Both the position numbers and the translations under genes were made by a program. Shown here one piece after another: positions 16,940 to 24,903 of a stretch of DNA of 64,000 bases. The stretch spans positions 620,001 to 684,000 of the forward strand of contig NZ_AQQX01000003.1 in NCBI RefSeq assembly GCF_000768315.1. The letters run 5' to 3'. Every line of letters begins with the position of its first letter. Positions within the stretch are counted from its first letter, which is position 1. Source of the DNA: Pseudooceanicola atlanticus. Its GTDB lineage: Bacteria; Pseudomonadota; Alphaproteobacteria; Rhodobacterales; Rhodobacteraceae. Under the pieces are notes generated by a model. That model saw nothing but the letters and a program-made list of their open reading frames with translations. It made no database searches and was not told the origin of the DNA.

Positions 16940-17935
16940 TCAATCTCCGTCGGTGGCGTTGAACCCGGCGGCCACGCCGAATTGCGGACCGATCTCGGCG
17001 GCGGCATAGGTCTTGGCGGTCTTGATGTGCTGTTGCAGGATCTCGACCTTCAGGCGTCCGGCCGGGTCCGCCACGCCAGCCAGGACCGGATCGTCCAGTT
17101 CGCGCGCGAGGTCGAGTACGGTGGCGAAGGCGGCCTCGGTTTCCGGGATCGGGCCGTTGGCGAGGTGGCGGGCCAGGTCCTCCAGCGCCTCGACCGACAG
17201 GATCACGTTGCGCAGGGACCGGCCCGAGCGGCGCGCCTCTGCCCGTTCGGGGCGGGGCCGGTCGAAACTGCCCATCGGCCGGCCAAGTCGTTGATCCGCC
17301 GTCCATTCGAGCCCCGAGACCAGCGCGGTAAACAGCTCCTGCGCGGCTTCCTTTTCGGTCAGGTAGGTGGTGTTGCCAGCCTCCCCCGCGGTTTGCAGCG
17401 TCGTGGCATAGTCGGACCAGTCGGCGCGGGTTTCAGCGGCCATGCGGGCAAGATCGGCCGAGACGGCCTGAACCAACTCGCAGCTGTAGCTGCCCGCGTC
17501 ATAGCCTGCGAAATCCGGATCGAAGAGAAGGTATTCCAGCGCGAACAGGCCCCGCCCGGCGACCGAGACCTCGGCGAAGTCCTCTGCCGTGGCGGTGGCT
17601 GCGTCCTGATCCGCCACGAGCCGTGCGACCGTGGACCGGACCATGCCGCGCTTGTCGGGCCAGAAGGCGATGGCCAGCGCCCGGCCCTGATCCTCCAGCG
17701 GGCCGAAGGTCAGGTGGCTGACGCCCATCCAGGCATCAAAGGCCTCCTGGTAGGCGGGCGCCACGGCCTGCGCCGTGCAATCCTCCGCGGCGACATCCGA
17801 CAAGGCGTTGGCCGCGTTGGAGAATTCCGTGAACCCCGGCAGGATGTGATCGGTGATCGCCGCATCGACGTCCGCATGGGCGGGGGCGGCCAACAGGAGG
17901 GTTGCGAGGGCGGCGCGGCGGATGGCGTGGGTCAT
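16940..17935 (-). CDS. Imelysin-family periplasmic protein lacking the canonical GxHxxE motif
   Basis: A 331-aa protein with a signal peptide (MTHAIRRAALATLLLAAPAHA). The helical imelysin domain is marked by WMGVSHLTFGPLE near residue 70 and FALEYLLFD near 135. The family motif GxHxxE reads GLFALE here, so the His is a Phe, unlike the paralogue at 23061. Imelysins are iron-regulated proteins once thought to be peptidases; their role in iron uptake is unsettled. Its start overlaps the end of the DUF1111 gene (ATGA). Confidence 0.9.
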   Translation of the reverse strand: MTHAIRRAALATLLLAAPAHADVDAAITDHILPGFTEFSNAANALSDVAAEDCTAQAVAPAYQEAFDAWMGVSHLTFGPLEDQGRALAIAFWPDKRGMVRSTVARLVADQDAATATAEDFAEVSVAGRGLFALEYLLFDPDFAGYDAGSYSCELVQAVSADLARMAAETRADWSDYATTLQTAGEAGNTTYLTEKEAAQELFTALVSGLEWTADQRLGRPMGSFDRPRPERAEARRSGRSLRNVILSVEALEDLARHLANGPIPETEAAFATVLDLARELDDPVLAGVADPAGRLKVEILQQHIKTAKTYAAAEIGPQFGVAAGFNATDGD

Positions 17936-19479
17936 AGGCTCTCCAGGTAGCGGATCAGGTCGGCGCGGTCCTCGGGGGTCAGGCCGGTGACATGGTCGCG
18001 GGCGGCCTCGGCCTCTCCGCCATGCCAGAGCACGGCCTCGAGCAGCGACCGCGCGCGCCCGTCATGCAGGTAGAAGCTGTGTCCGTTGACCTGCGGCGTC
18101 AGGCCGATGCCCCACAGCGGCGGCGTGCGCCATTCACGGCCCGTGGCGCGGCCTTCGGGGCGGTGATCGGCCAGGCCCTCACCCATGTCATGCAGCAGCA
18201 GGTCGGTGAAGGGCCAGATCAGTTGGAAGCTTTGTTCCGGCTGATCCTCCAGCCGGTGTGTCACGTGTTTGGGCGTGTGACAGGCGATGCAATTCGCCTC
18301 GTGGAAGACGCGCTTGCCGTTCAGTACGGCCGGATCGTCCATGTCGCGACGGCCGGGCACGCCCAGGTTGCGGCTGTAGAATGTCACGAGATCAAGGCCT
18401 TGCGCGTCGATCTCGGTCCCGCGGGCGGTGTCGTTACCATGCGGCGCGGCGCGGCAATCGGCCTGGGCTTCGGTACAGTCGCCCCAAGGCGTGTCGAAGA
18501 GCGGGGTGGAAATGCCGATGTCGCCGGCGAAGGCCGCAGCGCTTTGTTCCAGCACCGTGGGCGCGCCGGCCTTCCAACCGAAGCGGCCCAACATGGGGCG
18601 GCCTTCGGCGAAGGACCAGACGATCGAGGGGCGGCCGGAAATACCGTCGCCATCCGCGTCCTCCGGGTCGGCCTTGGCAAGGATATCGACGGCCGGGATG
18701 GCCTCGAGCAGGCCCAGCCCGATCATCTGCGGGGCGACGCGCGGCGACAGCATCGCGCCCTCGCCCAGCGGGCCGTAGCCGAGGTCGGCGGCCTCCCAAG
18801 TGGGGCGGCGCAAAATGGCCGGGGCCTCGCCTTCCAATGGAATTTCAATGTCTTGCCAGGTGACGGAGAGCCGGTATTCCGCCGGGTAACCGGGCGTTCC
18901 GAAGTCCTGCAACTGGCCGCCATAGGTCGGGTCGGGGCGGGTACGGGGCGTCGGGTCGGTGGGATCGGCGGAGAGGAGGAAGGCCTCGATCTCGGACATC
19001 TCGGTTTCCGGGCTGGCGGGAACGGAGATGCGCAGGAACATGGAGGTCGCCGCATCGTGCGGGCCGGCGGGGGGATGGCCGCGGCCGTCCTTGAGGTGGC
19101 AGCGCTGGCAGGACCGGGCATTGTAGAGGGGGCCGAGACCGTCGGAGGCAAGGGTCGAAGAAGGGCTGGAGACCCAGAGTTTCTTGAACAAGCCGTTGCC
19201 GAGCTTGAAGTCGAGCTCCCGCTCAAAGCTCATGTTTTCAGAGGCTTGCGAGAAAGCGTCGGCGTCTGTGCGGGGGCGGACGGTGGCGGCGCCGGCGGGG
19301 TTGGCCTCGAACGGCTCCGGCGCGGTGAAATCGTCGGTCGGCGCGGTGACGGCGGCGATGCGCGCGGCCTCGGCTTCGGTACGGGGGATCACCTGCAGGA
19401 AGGGATCGCGCAGGTCCTGTGCCGCGGCGGCCTGGGAAATTCCCATCAAGATCAACGAGGTGGCGAGTGCATGGCGCAT
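17932..19479 (-). CDS. Di-heme oxidoreductase, DUF1111 family (thiol-oxidoreductase/peroxidase-like)
   Basis: A 515-aa secreted protein (signal MRHALATSLILMGISQAAAAQ) with two heme-binding motifs, CQRCH near residue 120 and CIACH near 415. There is a calcium-like loop, DADGDGISGRPS, between them. The family resembles di-heme cytochrome c peroxidases and is always found with imelysins. It probably carries out an iron- or thiol-related redox step in the periplasm. It is the first gene of the operon, and AAGGAG precedes the ATG at 19479. A candidate iron box lies 37 bases further upstream. Confidence 0.92.
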   Translation of the reverse strand: MRHALATSLILMGISQAAAAQDLRDPFLQVIPRTEAEAARIAAVTAPTDDFTAPEPFEANPAGAATVRPRTDADAFSQASENMSFERELDFKLGNGLFKKLWVSSPSSTLASDGLGPLYNARSCQRCHLKDGRGHPPAGPHDAATSMFLRISVPASPETEMSEIEAFLLSADPTDPTPRTRPDPTYGGQLQDFGTPGYPAEYRLSVTWQDIEIPLEGEAPAILRRPTWEAADLGYGPLGEGAMLSPRVAPQMIGLGLLEAIPAVDILAKADPEDADGDGISGRPSIVWSFAEGRPMLGRFGWKAGAPTVLEQSAAAFAGDIGISTPLFDTPWGDCTEAQADCRAAPHGNDTARGTEIDAQGLDLVTFYSRNLGVPGRRDMDDPAVLNGKRVFHEANCIACHTPKHVTHRLEDQPEQSFQLIWPFTDLLLHDMGEGLADHRPEGRATGREWRTPPLWGIGLTPQVNGHSFYLHDGRARSLLEAVLWHGGEAEAARDHVTGLTPEDRADLIRYLESL

Positions 19480-19515
19480 CGGCTTGCTCCTTGATCCGGG
19501 GTTTGGCACGGAAAT

Positions 19516-19532
19516 CCGACTGTTTCAATCGG
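19516..19532 (-). promoter_or_regulatory. Iron-box-like operator before the DUF1111-imelysin operon
   Basis: CCGACTGTTTCAATCGG is a CCGA-N9-TCGG dyad 37-53 bases before the DUF1111 start. It matches CCGACTTTTTTAGTCGG at 24904 at 14 of 17 positions. The YGA-N9-TCR form resembles the RirA/IscR-type iron boxes of alphaproteobacteria. Confidence 0.6.
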
Positions 19533-19602
19533 TTTTAGCGCCCCTGCCCTGCGGCATGCTGTCGGAGGGGCCAGGCGACCCCCGCAACACCCACCGAACG
19601 GC

Positions 19603-19646
19603 ACGTCGGTATTACGTCGGTATCGCGTCGGTATCCGGTCGGTGGA
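19603..19646. repeat. Four tandem 11-bp units
   Basis: Units ACGTCGGTATT, ACGTCGGTATC, GCGTCGGTATC and a decayed CGGTCGGTGGA follow one another with no spacing. The period equals about one DNA turn, and the array lies 124-167 bases before the DUF1111 operon start. Confidence 0.75.
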
Positions 19647-19735
19647 TTTTCGGCCGGGTCGGCGCCCGGCCCAAAACCCTTTTCCGCCGAACCACTCCCC
19701 GCAAAACCCGTACCAGCCCCCCGAAAAACGCAGTC

Positions 19736-19765
19736 GCGCCGCGAGGGGGAGGATCCTCGCGGCGC
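19736..19765 (-). terminator. Stem-loop downstream of the aldo/keto reductase gene
   Basis: GCGCCGCGAGG (19736-19746) pairs perfectly with CCTCGCGGCGC (19755-19765), loop of 8. On the minus strand it lies 80 bases after the aldo/keto stop and is followed, after 7 bases, by a short T-run (TTTTT at 19725-19729 complement). Confidence 0.5.
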
Positions 19766-19844
19766 ATCTGACCCGCATGGGGCCGATCCCTGCCCGCCAC
19801 CCCACAGGGAGGAGAGGAGAGCGGGCAACAGGCAGGGAAAGCGC

Positions 19845-20711
19845 TTACATCTTGCCGCCGAAAACGGGGAAGACGCTGGCATCGCCGTAATCCGCGATCG
19901 GCGTCGCGTTGCGCAGCGCCTCCATGTCCTCGTCGGAGATGGTGAAGTCGACATCGGCGTTCGACTTCATGTGATCGGGGTTGCCGGTCTTGGGCAGCGG
20001 CAGCAGGCCCAGTTGCAGCAGGTAGCGGATGCAGAGCTGCGGCACGGAGACACCGTATTTGCCGGCGATGCCCTTGATCTCTTCATTGTCGAGCACTTCG
20101 CCGTGGCCGATGGGCGAATAGGCCTCGGCCAGCATGTCGTTGCCCTGGATGAAGTCGATCAGTTCGAACGGGGTGTTCGAGACGTGGGCCAGGATCTGGT
20201 CGAGCATCGGCTTGACCTTGGCGTTTTCCAGCAGGTTCTCGAGGTCCTGTTTCTCGAAGTTGGACACGCCGATGGCGCGCAGCTTGCCGGCCTCGTAGGC
20301 CTCTTCCATGGCTTTCCACGCGGCGAGGTTGCCTTCGAAGAAGCGGTCTTCGCCGGCGAAGTTTTCCCAGGGCTGCGGGCTGTGGATGATGAGCAGGTCG
20401 ATATAGTCGAGGCCCATCGTTTCCAGCGACGCGTCGATGGCGGCCTTGGCGCCGTCGTAATCCTTGATGCCGGCATCCAGCTTCGTGGTCACGAACAGCT
20501 GGTCGCGCGGGACGCTGGCGCTGCGCACGCCTTCGCCGACGCCACGTTCGTTCTGGTAGGCCTGCGCGGTGTCGATGTGGCGGTAGCCGAGATCGACGGC
20601 CTTGCGGACCGCTTCGGCCACGTCGTTGTCTTCGATCATCCAGGTGCCGAGGCCGAGTTTCGGGATCTCGACGCCGTTGGAGAGGGTGTAGGTTTCGTTC
20701 AGAGTGGTCAT
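19845..20711 (-). CDS. Aldo/keto reductase (2,5-diketogluconate reductase-like)
   Basis: A 288-aa NADPH-dependent reductase of a TIM-barrel fold. Visible motifs are GLGTWMIED, DTAQAYQNERGVGEG (with the catalytic Asp and Tyr), TTKLD (catalytic Lys), the HSPQPWENF histidine region and LPLPKTGNPDHMKSN, the cofactor-binding end. It reduces aldehydes or ketones, substrate unknown. It is transcribed alone from 20711; AGGAAGA precedes the start. A strong palindrome lies about 113 bases upstream, and a WYL regulator gene ends 200 bases upstream. Confidence 0.93.
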   Translation of the reverse strand: MTTLNETYTLSNGVEIPKLGLGTWMIEDNDVAEAVRKAVDLGYRHIDTAQAYQNERGVGEGVRSASVPRDQLFVTTKLDAGIKDYDGAKAAIDASLETMGLDYIDLLIIHSPQPWENFAGEDRFFEGNLAAWKAMEEAYEAGKLRAIGVSNFEKQDLENLLENAKVKPMLDQILAHVSNTPFELIDFIQGNDMLAEAYSPIGHGEVLDNEEIKGIAGKYGVSVPQLCIRYLLQLGLLPLPKTGNPDHMKSNADVDFTISDEDMEALRNATPIADYGDASVFPVFGGKM

Positions 20712-20823
20712 CTGATCTTCCTTTCTTCATGGCCCGCAGGCCGAATGCGTTGGACGGGCCGAAGCCCCAGGCGGCGGGGCCTTGCCGCGTCGTCTGAGGG
20801 GTATGTGGGGCAAGTGGGCGAAC

Positions 20824-20846
20824 TTGATAACCGGCGTGATTATCAA
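20824..20846. promoter_or_regulatory. Palindromic operator TTGATAA-N9-TTATCAA
   Basis: A perfect 7-bp inverted repeat with a 9-base spacer lies between the end of the WYL regulator gene and the start of the aldo/keto reductase gene (113-135 bases before its ATG). It is A/T-rich in a GC-rich region and looks like a repressor or activator site. Confidence 0.55.
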
Positions 20847-20910
20847 GGTACTCATGAGGGAGCTTCATCAATCGGGATGGAACTTTAGGCCACCCCCGCG
20901 CATGGGCGGG

Positions 20911-21657
20911 TCAGATTGACAGGTCGTCGCCCGTGATCGAGGGTTCGAAAAAGTCCTTTGGCAACAAGGAGAAGGCCTTGTCCGTCCGCTGCGCCGACAA
21001 GATACGGTCACAGCGGAAGGTGCGCGGGGCATCGCGGGTCCGGTCGAAGGCCACCACGTACCAGACCGGGTATTTCAGCAGCAGGTAATGCGGCGCGACT
21101 TGGCGGTCCGACGTCTGACCGTCCTCCCGCCGGTAGCGGATTTGCAGCTCGGTCTGGGTGATGAAGGCCTGGTGCAGGGCCTGCACGACCCGGTCGGGCG
21201 GCGCGTCGGCGCCTGTGTGGACACCTGCCTGGACGAAGGTCGAGGCCGTGCTGCCGATCATGATCCGGGATTTCAGCCGGTCCACCTGCCTGCGTTTCTC
21301 GGGCGAGAAGGACGCCACCAATTGCCGCCGGACCGATCCGAGGCTGGCGAGGAAGATCGGCGATTGCATCTGTTCGGCCACGGCGATGCTGATGAGCAGA
21401 TCGACCGCCTCGGCATAGGCCAGGTTCAACCGGCCCACGCCCCAGTTCCGGTCCAGCCGTACACCGCCGCCGCGCCCGCGATCCGCGTCGATCTGCATGC
21501 CCTGTTCGCGCATCAGCGACAGGTCGCGCGCGATGGTTCGCGTGCTGACGCCATGCTGTCGGGCGAGGTCGGCGATGGTGCAATGGCTGTCCTGCTTGAG
21601 CTGAACCGCCAGCAATTCCAGCCGCCGCATCCTGTCATGTGCGCTGGATCGGGACAT
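20911..21657 (-). CDS. YafY-type regulator: HTH plus WYL domain
   Basis: A 248-aa regulator with an N-terminal DeoR-like helix-turn-helix (residues about 8-60, IADLARQHGVSTRTIARDLSLM), a linker, and a C-terminal WYL domain with IRYRREDGQTSDRQVAPHYLLLKYPVWYVVAFD. WYL domains sense small ligands or nucleic acids. It diverges from the VOC gene. A perfect 15-bp palindrome lies 11-25 bases upstream of its start, consistent with autoregulation and control of the VOC gene. Confidence 0.92.
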   Translation of the reverse strand: MSRSSAHDRMRRLELLAVQLKQDSHCTIADLARQHGVSTRTIARDLSLMREQGMQIDADRGRGGGVRLDRNWGVGRLNLAYAEAVDLLISIAVAEQMQSPIFLASLGSVRRQLVASFSPEKRRQVDRLKSRIMIGSTASTFVQAGVHTGADAPPDRVVQALHQAFITQTELQIRYRREDGQTSDRQVAPHYLLLKYPVWYVVAFDRTRDAPRTFRCDRILSAQRTDKAFSLLPKDFFEPSITGDDLSI

Positions 21658-21667
21658 GAAACAAATA

Positions 21668-21682
21668 GGACATAAAATGTCC
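21668..21682. promoter_or_regulatory. Palindromic operator GGACAT-AAA-ATGTCC
   Basis: A perfect 15-bp palindrome between the divergent WYL regulator (start 21657) and the VOC gene (start 21778). Its position next to the regulator start fits an autoregulatory site. Confidence 0.65.
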
Positions 21683-21777
21683 GGTTTAACAATATGAGCC
21701 GGGTCAGGCGGCGTGCGCGGGCGGTCCCGGACCCTGGCGGGCGTCGTCTGTAGGAAACAGGAACCGGATCAAGACCT

Positions 21778-22134
21778 ATGAAACTGAATTACGCCGTGGT
21801 CGGCACCAATGACATGGCCGCCGCGAAAGGCTTTTACGACGCGCTCTTCGACGGCATGGGCCTGCAGAGCTTTGCTCCCTCGGACCGCATGACCTACTGG
21901 ATGGGCGCGGATTTCGCCTTTGCGGCCGCGATCCCCTTCGACACGCAGCCCGCGACGGTCGGCAATGGCACGATGATCGGGTTCTGCGTCGGCGATGCCG
22001 AGGACGTAGCGCGGATACATGCCCGCGCGCTGGAGCTGGGCGGCACCTGCGAAGGCGCGCCCGGACAGCGGGGGCCGAAATTTTCGTCCTATGTCAGGGA
22101 TTTGGACGGCAACAAGCTGTGTCTGTCCGATTGA
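21778..22134 (+). CDS. VOC-superfamily protein (glyoxalase/bleomycin-resistance fold)
   Basis: A 118-aa single VOC domain, MKLNYAVVGTNDMAAAKGFYDALFD, ending YVRDLDGNKLCLSD. The Y-RDLDGNK-C segment is typical of small glyoxalase-like proteins found in many proteobacteria. The catalysed reaction is unknown, and the family covers metal-dependent lyases, dioxygenases and drug-binding proteins. It diverges from the WYL regulator with a shared operator, so the two probably form one response unit. Repeat copy A begins directly after its stop. Confidence 0.88.
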   Translation: MKLNYAVVGTNDMAAAKGFYDALFDGMGLQSFAPSDRMTYWMGADFAFAAAIPFDTQPATVGNGTMIGFCVGDAEDVARIHARALELGGTCEGAPGQRGPKFSSYVRDLDGNKLCLSD

Positions 22135-22213
22135 GGGGCGGGCCCCTCTCGCGGATTGCTTTGCACTCCGCTGCCCGTCAATGCGGCGCTGCCGGGCGTT
22201 GCCGCCGGGCGGG
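22135..22213 (+). repeat. 80-bp direct repeat, copy A
   Basis: This 79-base stretch starting GGGGCGGGCCCCTCTCGCGG is about 90% identical to 25197-25276 in the same orientation, with one indel. Both contain the hairpin GCGGATTGC-TTT-GCA-TCCGC and a GCCGGGC/GCCGCCGGGC end. Copy A lies between convergent VOC and bfr genes. Confidence 0.85.
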
Positions 22214-22279
22214 GTCTGATGAAAATGTGGAGCCGCATCTGCGGCCCCTTCGATCTTGTTTGGCCCTTTATTCGGCCGC

Positions 22280-22765
22280 TTATTCGGCTGCGTCGGCTGG
22301 TTTCGCCTGCAGCTGGCCGTATTTCTCTTCGCCCAGTTTCTCGTAGAGGTCGAGCTGGGTTTCGAGGAAGTCGATATGGCCTTCCTCGTCGGCGATCAGG
22401 GCCTCGAACAGGTTCTTGGAGACATAATCGCCCACCTCTTCGCAATGGCGCCGGGCGGTCATGTAGAGATCGCGGGCGCCATGTTCGGCGGCGAGGTCGG
22501 ATTCGAGCGTTTCCTTCAGCGTCTCGCCGATCTTGAGCGGGTCGAGCTTTTGCAGATTCGGATGCCCTTCGAGAAAGATGATCCGTTCGATCAGCTTGTC
22601 CGCGTGGTGCATTTCCTCGATGCTTTCTTCGCGGGACTTGGCGGCCAGGTGGCCGAAGCCCCAATCCTCCTGCAGGCGGTAATGGAGCCAATACTGGCTG
22701 ACCGCCGTCAACTCGCTGCGCAGCGCATCGTTGAGGAAATCGATAACTTTGGGATCGCCCTTCAT
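22280..22765 (-). CDS. bfr: Bacterioferritin Bfr
   Basis: A 161-aa four-helix ferritin with [38 protein letters not shown] and [13 protein letters not shown]. The ferroxidase ligands are visible as Glu18, Glu51 and His54 of the E-x2-H motif, and Glu127 of [10 protein letters not shown]; Met52 is the likely heme ligand. It stores iron in a 24-mer shell with heme. The start overlaps the bfd stop. It is the last gene of the iron operon beginning at 24785. Confidence 0.95.
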   Translation of the reverse strand: MKGDPKVIDFLNDALRSELTAVSQYWLHYRLQEDWGFGHLAAKSREESIEEMHHADKLIERIIFLEGHPNLQKLDPLKIGETLKETLESDLAAEHGARDLYMTARRHCEEVGDYVSKNLFEALIADEEGHIDFLETQLDLYEKLGEEKYGQLQAKPADAAE

Positions 22766-23007
22766 TTTGCCGTCCTTCCGGGTTGGGTCCTCCTAAGGTT
22801 GCGCAAGATGAGGGGAACTTCAAGGCTGTCGGACCGGCCCATCGTGTCCATGAAGAGCGGCAGGCAGCCGCCGCAATCGGGCTTCTTGCCGAGGGCACGG
22901 TAGACCTTGCCGGGGGTGATGATCGTTTCGGGGTCGGCGGCGCGCATCCAGTCCATGGCGGCGTGGATGTCCCGGTCGGAAATGGCGTTGCAATGGCAGA
23001 CGATCAT
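22762..23007 (-). CDS. bfd: Bacterioferritin-associated ferredoxin Bfd
   Basis: An 81-aa BFD-like [2Fe-2S] protein with ligands Cys4, Cys6, Cys45 and Cys48 (MIVCHCNAI and KPDCGGC). Bfd binds bacterioferritin and reduces its ferric core to release iron. Its neighbour bfr is the direct partner and overlaps by 4 bases. It sits 53 bases after the imelysin gene in the same direction. The C-terminal tail is somewhat longer than in the Escherichia coli protein. Confidence 0.93.
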   Translation of the reverse strand: MIVCHCNAISDRDIHAAMDWMRAADPETIITPGKVYRALGKKPDCGGCLPLFMDTMGRSDSLEVPLILRNLRRTQPGRTAK

Positions 23008-23060
23008 GGGGGGCTCCGGTCGGGCCGGGTCAGCGAGACCCGGGCCCGTGGCAGGTGGGA

Positions 23061-24323
23061 TTACTGGAAGACGGCGTTCGGGTTGTCGAGGCTGTCGGAG
23101 CCTTCGAAGCCGATCTGGTCGAGGTCCAGCGCGGTGACGACCCGTTCGATGGAGGCGGTCTGGTCGACCAGGGCCTGGACGGCGGACATGATGATCGCCT
23201 CGCCGGCCTCGTTGCCGCGTTCGAGCATCTGGTCATAGGAGAACCCGCCCTCGGCCGCGGCCTTGAGCTGACCCAGCTCGCCCATCGTGTGGTCGAGCGC
23301 GGCGCGCAGTTCGGCGTCCACGGCCGGATCGGCGGCGGCCACCAGCGAGGACAGCGAGGTGCCGGTCACGACGCGGCCGTCGATGCCGACATATTCGCCC
23401 ATGTAGACGTTCCGGATGCCCAGCCCGTCATAGTAATGGCTGTTATGGGTGTTGTCGGAGAAGCAGTCGTGCTCTTCCTCGGGGTCGTTGAGCATCACGC
23501 CCAGCTTCATCCGTTCGCCGGCCTGTTCGCCGTAGGAGAGCGAGCCCATCCCCGTCAGCATCGCGACGATCCCGGCATCGGGGTCGGCCAGCAGGGTGTC
23601 GCGGGCCTCACCGCCCTCGGCCCATTGCGCGGCCATCCAGTCGAGATCGGAGATCAGCAAGTCGGTCGCGGCGATCAGGTAGGCCGCGCGGCGGTCGCAA
23701 TTGCCGCCCGTACACTCCTCGCCGGTGGCGTAGTCGGTATAGGGCCGGTCCCCTGCCCCGTGATCGGTGCCGTTCAGGTCCTGCCCCCAGAGAAGGAACT
23801 CGATCGCGTGGTAGCCGGTGGCGACGTTCGCCTCGACCTCGTCGGCCTCGTGCAGGGTGTCGGCCAGAAGCTCGGGGGTGATGGCGGTGGCGTCGATCTC
23901 TTCGCCCGACAGGGTGAAGGTCGGGTTGGCCACGACGTTGAGCGCCGCGAACTGGTTCTCGTCCGTCGGGCCGCCATAGGTGGTGTCGACATAGTCGATC
24001 AGGCCTTCGTCCAGCGGCCAGGCGTTCACCTTGCCTTCCCAGTCATCGACGATGGCATTGCCGAAACGGAACGCCTCGGTCTGCTGGTAGGGCACGCGGG
24101 CGGCGATCCAGGCGGTGCGGGCCGCGGCCAGGGTTTCGGCGGAAGGCGCGTTGATCAGCGCCTCGACCGCTGTCTTCAGCGTCTGGGCCGAGGTCAGGCT
24201 GTCGGTATAGGCGGCCTGGGCGATGTCGGCATAGGTGGACAGGACGGCAGGCTTGTCCTGCGCCATGAGCGGCGTGGCGAGCCCGAGGGTCAGGCAGGTG
24301 GCTGTGCGAAGCATCTTGGTCAT
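23061..24323 (-). CDS. Imelysin-family iron-regulated protein with intact GxHxxE motif
   Basis: A 420-aa protein with a signal peptide (MTKMLRTATCLTLGLATPLMAQ) and a long imelysin domain. It keeps the motif GYHAIEFLLWG (about residue 168), and has WEGKVNAWPLDEGLIDYVD near 95 and CFSDNTHNSHYYDGLGI near 295, typical of IrpA-like proteins. It is larger than the second imelysin in this window and likely acts in the periplasm in iron acquisition. It follows the hypothetical gene by 21 bases, and bfd and bfr come next. Confidence 0.93.
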   Translation of the reverse strand: MTKMLRTATCLTLGLATPLMAQDKPAVLSTYADIAQAAYTDSLTSAQTLKTAVEALINAPSAETLAAARTAWIAARVPYQQTEAFRFGNAIVDDWEGKVNAWPLDEGLIDYVDTTYGGPTDENQFAALNVVANPTFTLSGEEIDATAITPELLADTLHEADEVEANVATGYHAIEFLLWGQDLNGTDHGAGDRPYTDYATGEECTGGNCDRRAAYLIAATDLLISDLDWMAAQWAEGGEARDTLLADPDAGIVAMLTGMGSLSYGEQAGERMKLGVMLNDPEEEHDCFSDNTHNSHYYDGLGIRNVYMGEYVGIDGRVVTGTSLSSLVAAADPAVDAELRAALDHTMGELGQLKAAAEGGFSYDQMLERGNEAGEAIIMSAVQALVDQTASIERVVTALDLDQIGFEGSDSLDNPNAVFQ

Positions 24324-24344
24324 GAGGGGTCCTGTTCTTGAAAT

Positions 24345-24785
24345 TCAGTTGAGCCGGGTGCCCGGAGGCGGCGCCGACCGGTCGAGGTCGAGGCCCAGCG
24401 TCTGGGCCAGCGAGACGGCCAGCGGCGCCATGTCGGCGCGCAGCAGCAGGCAGGCGATCATCATCGCATCCTCGCGTTCGCCCTGGATCGCCGTGGCGCA
24501 GAAAAGCGCGAAGACGGCCTCGTCCGCGCCGACGCAATCGCAGCCCAGGCTGTGACGCAGGAGCGGGCGGCGCGCGGTCTGGATGACCATCGACATGAGG
24601 TCCTGGAACCGGTCCATGAAGGCCTCGGCCCGGGCCACGCCCATGCGGTCGATCACCTGCTGGCCAAGCGCCGCCTGCCCGTCCGGCCCGTCGCACCACA
24701 GGCGCAGGGCGCGGACCCACCAGGCCTCGATCCCCGGAAGCTGGGAGATCTGGCCGACAGGGCTGGCGCCGCGATCATGCCGCAT
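24345..24785 (-). CDS. Hypothetical protein, first gene of the iron operon
   Basis: I do not recognise this 146-aa protein. It has a helical, cytoplasmic-looking sequence with no signal peptide. There is a small cysteine set, LRLWCDGPDG, LGCDCVGADE and LFCATAIQG, that could bind metal. The ATG at 24785 is the only well-placed start. It leads the transcript containing imelysin, bfd and bfr, and two iron-box-like dyads lie 90-135 bases upstream. The context suggests a role in iron uptake or sensing. Confidence 0.75.
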   Translation of the reverse strand: MRHDRGASPVGQISQLPGIEAWWVRALRLWCDGPDGQAALGQQVIDRMGVARAEAFMDRFQDLMSMVIQTARRPLLRHSLGCDCVGADEAVFALFCATAIQGEREDAMMIACLLLRADMAPLAVSLAQTLGLDLDRSAPPPGTRLN

Positions 24786-24875
24786 GGCGGTTGCCTTGGG
24801 TTCGGGCCGTTTGGGCGGGCCGGGTCTGGATTTGGGTCATCGTCTTGGAGCCGTTTCGATTCCGTCACGGCTTTC

Positions 24876-24892
24876 CTGACTTTTTTGGTCGG
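24876..24892 (-). promoter_or_regulatory. Iron-box-like dyad 1 before the hypothetical-imelysin-bfd-bfr operon
   Basis: CTGACTTTTTTGGTCGG is a TGA-N9-TCG dyad. It matches dyad 2 (24904-24920) at 15 of 17 positions, and the centres are 28 bp apart. Confidence 0.6.
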
Positions 24893-24903
24893 TGAAGTCA
24901 ATT

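Larger units (their letters stand above)
19480..19844. other. Regulatory/structured intergenic region (promoter of the DUF1111 operon and 3' end of the aldo/keto gene)
   Basis: This 365-base gap has no plausible gene. It holds an iron-box-like dyad (19516-19532), an 11-bp tandem repeat (19603-19646), a 7-bp-stem hairpin GGCCGGG/CCCGGCC (19652-19671) and an 11-bp-stem hairpin (19736-19765) that could end the aldo/keto transcript. Confidence 0.6.

Noticed and set aside
19603-19646. CRISPR-like array
   Set aside because: Units are 11 bp with no spacers, so it is a simple tandem repeat.
19652-19671. Hairpin GGCCGGG/CCCGGCC as a terminator
   Set aside because: Neither strand has a T-run after the stem; it is preceded by Ts and followed by As, so it is only a hairpin.
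15865-24785. The whole iron region as a mobile island
   Set aside because: No integrase, transposase or tRNA-flanked boundary is present, and composition matches the surroundings.
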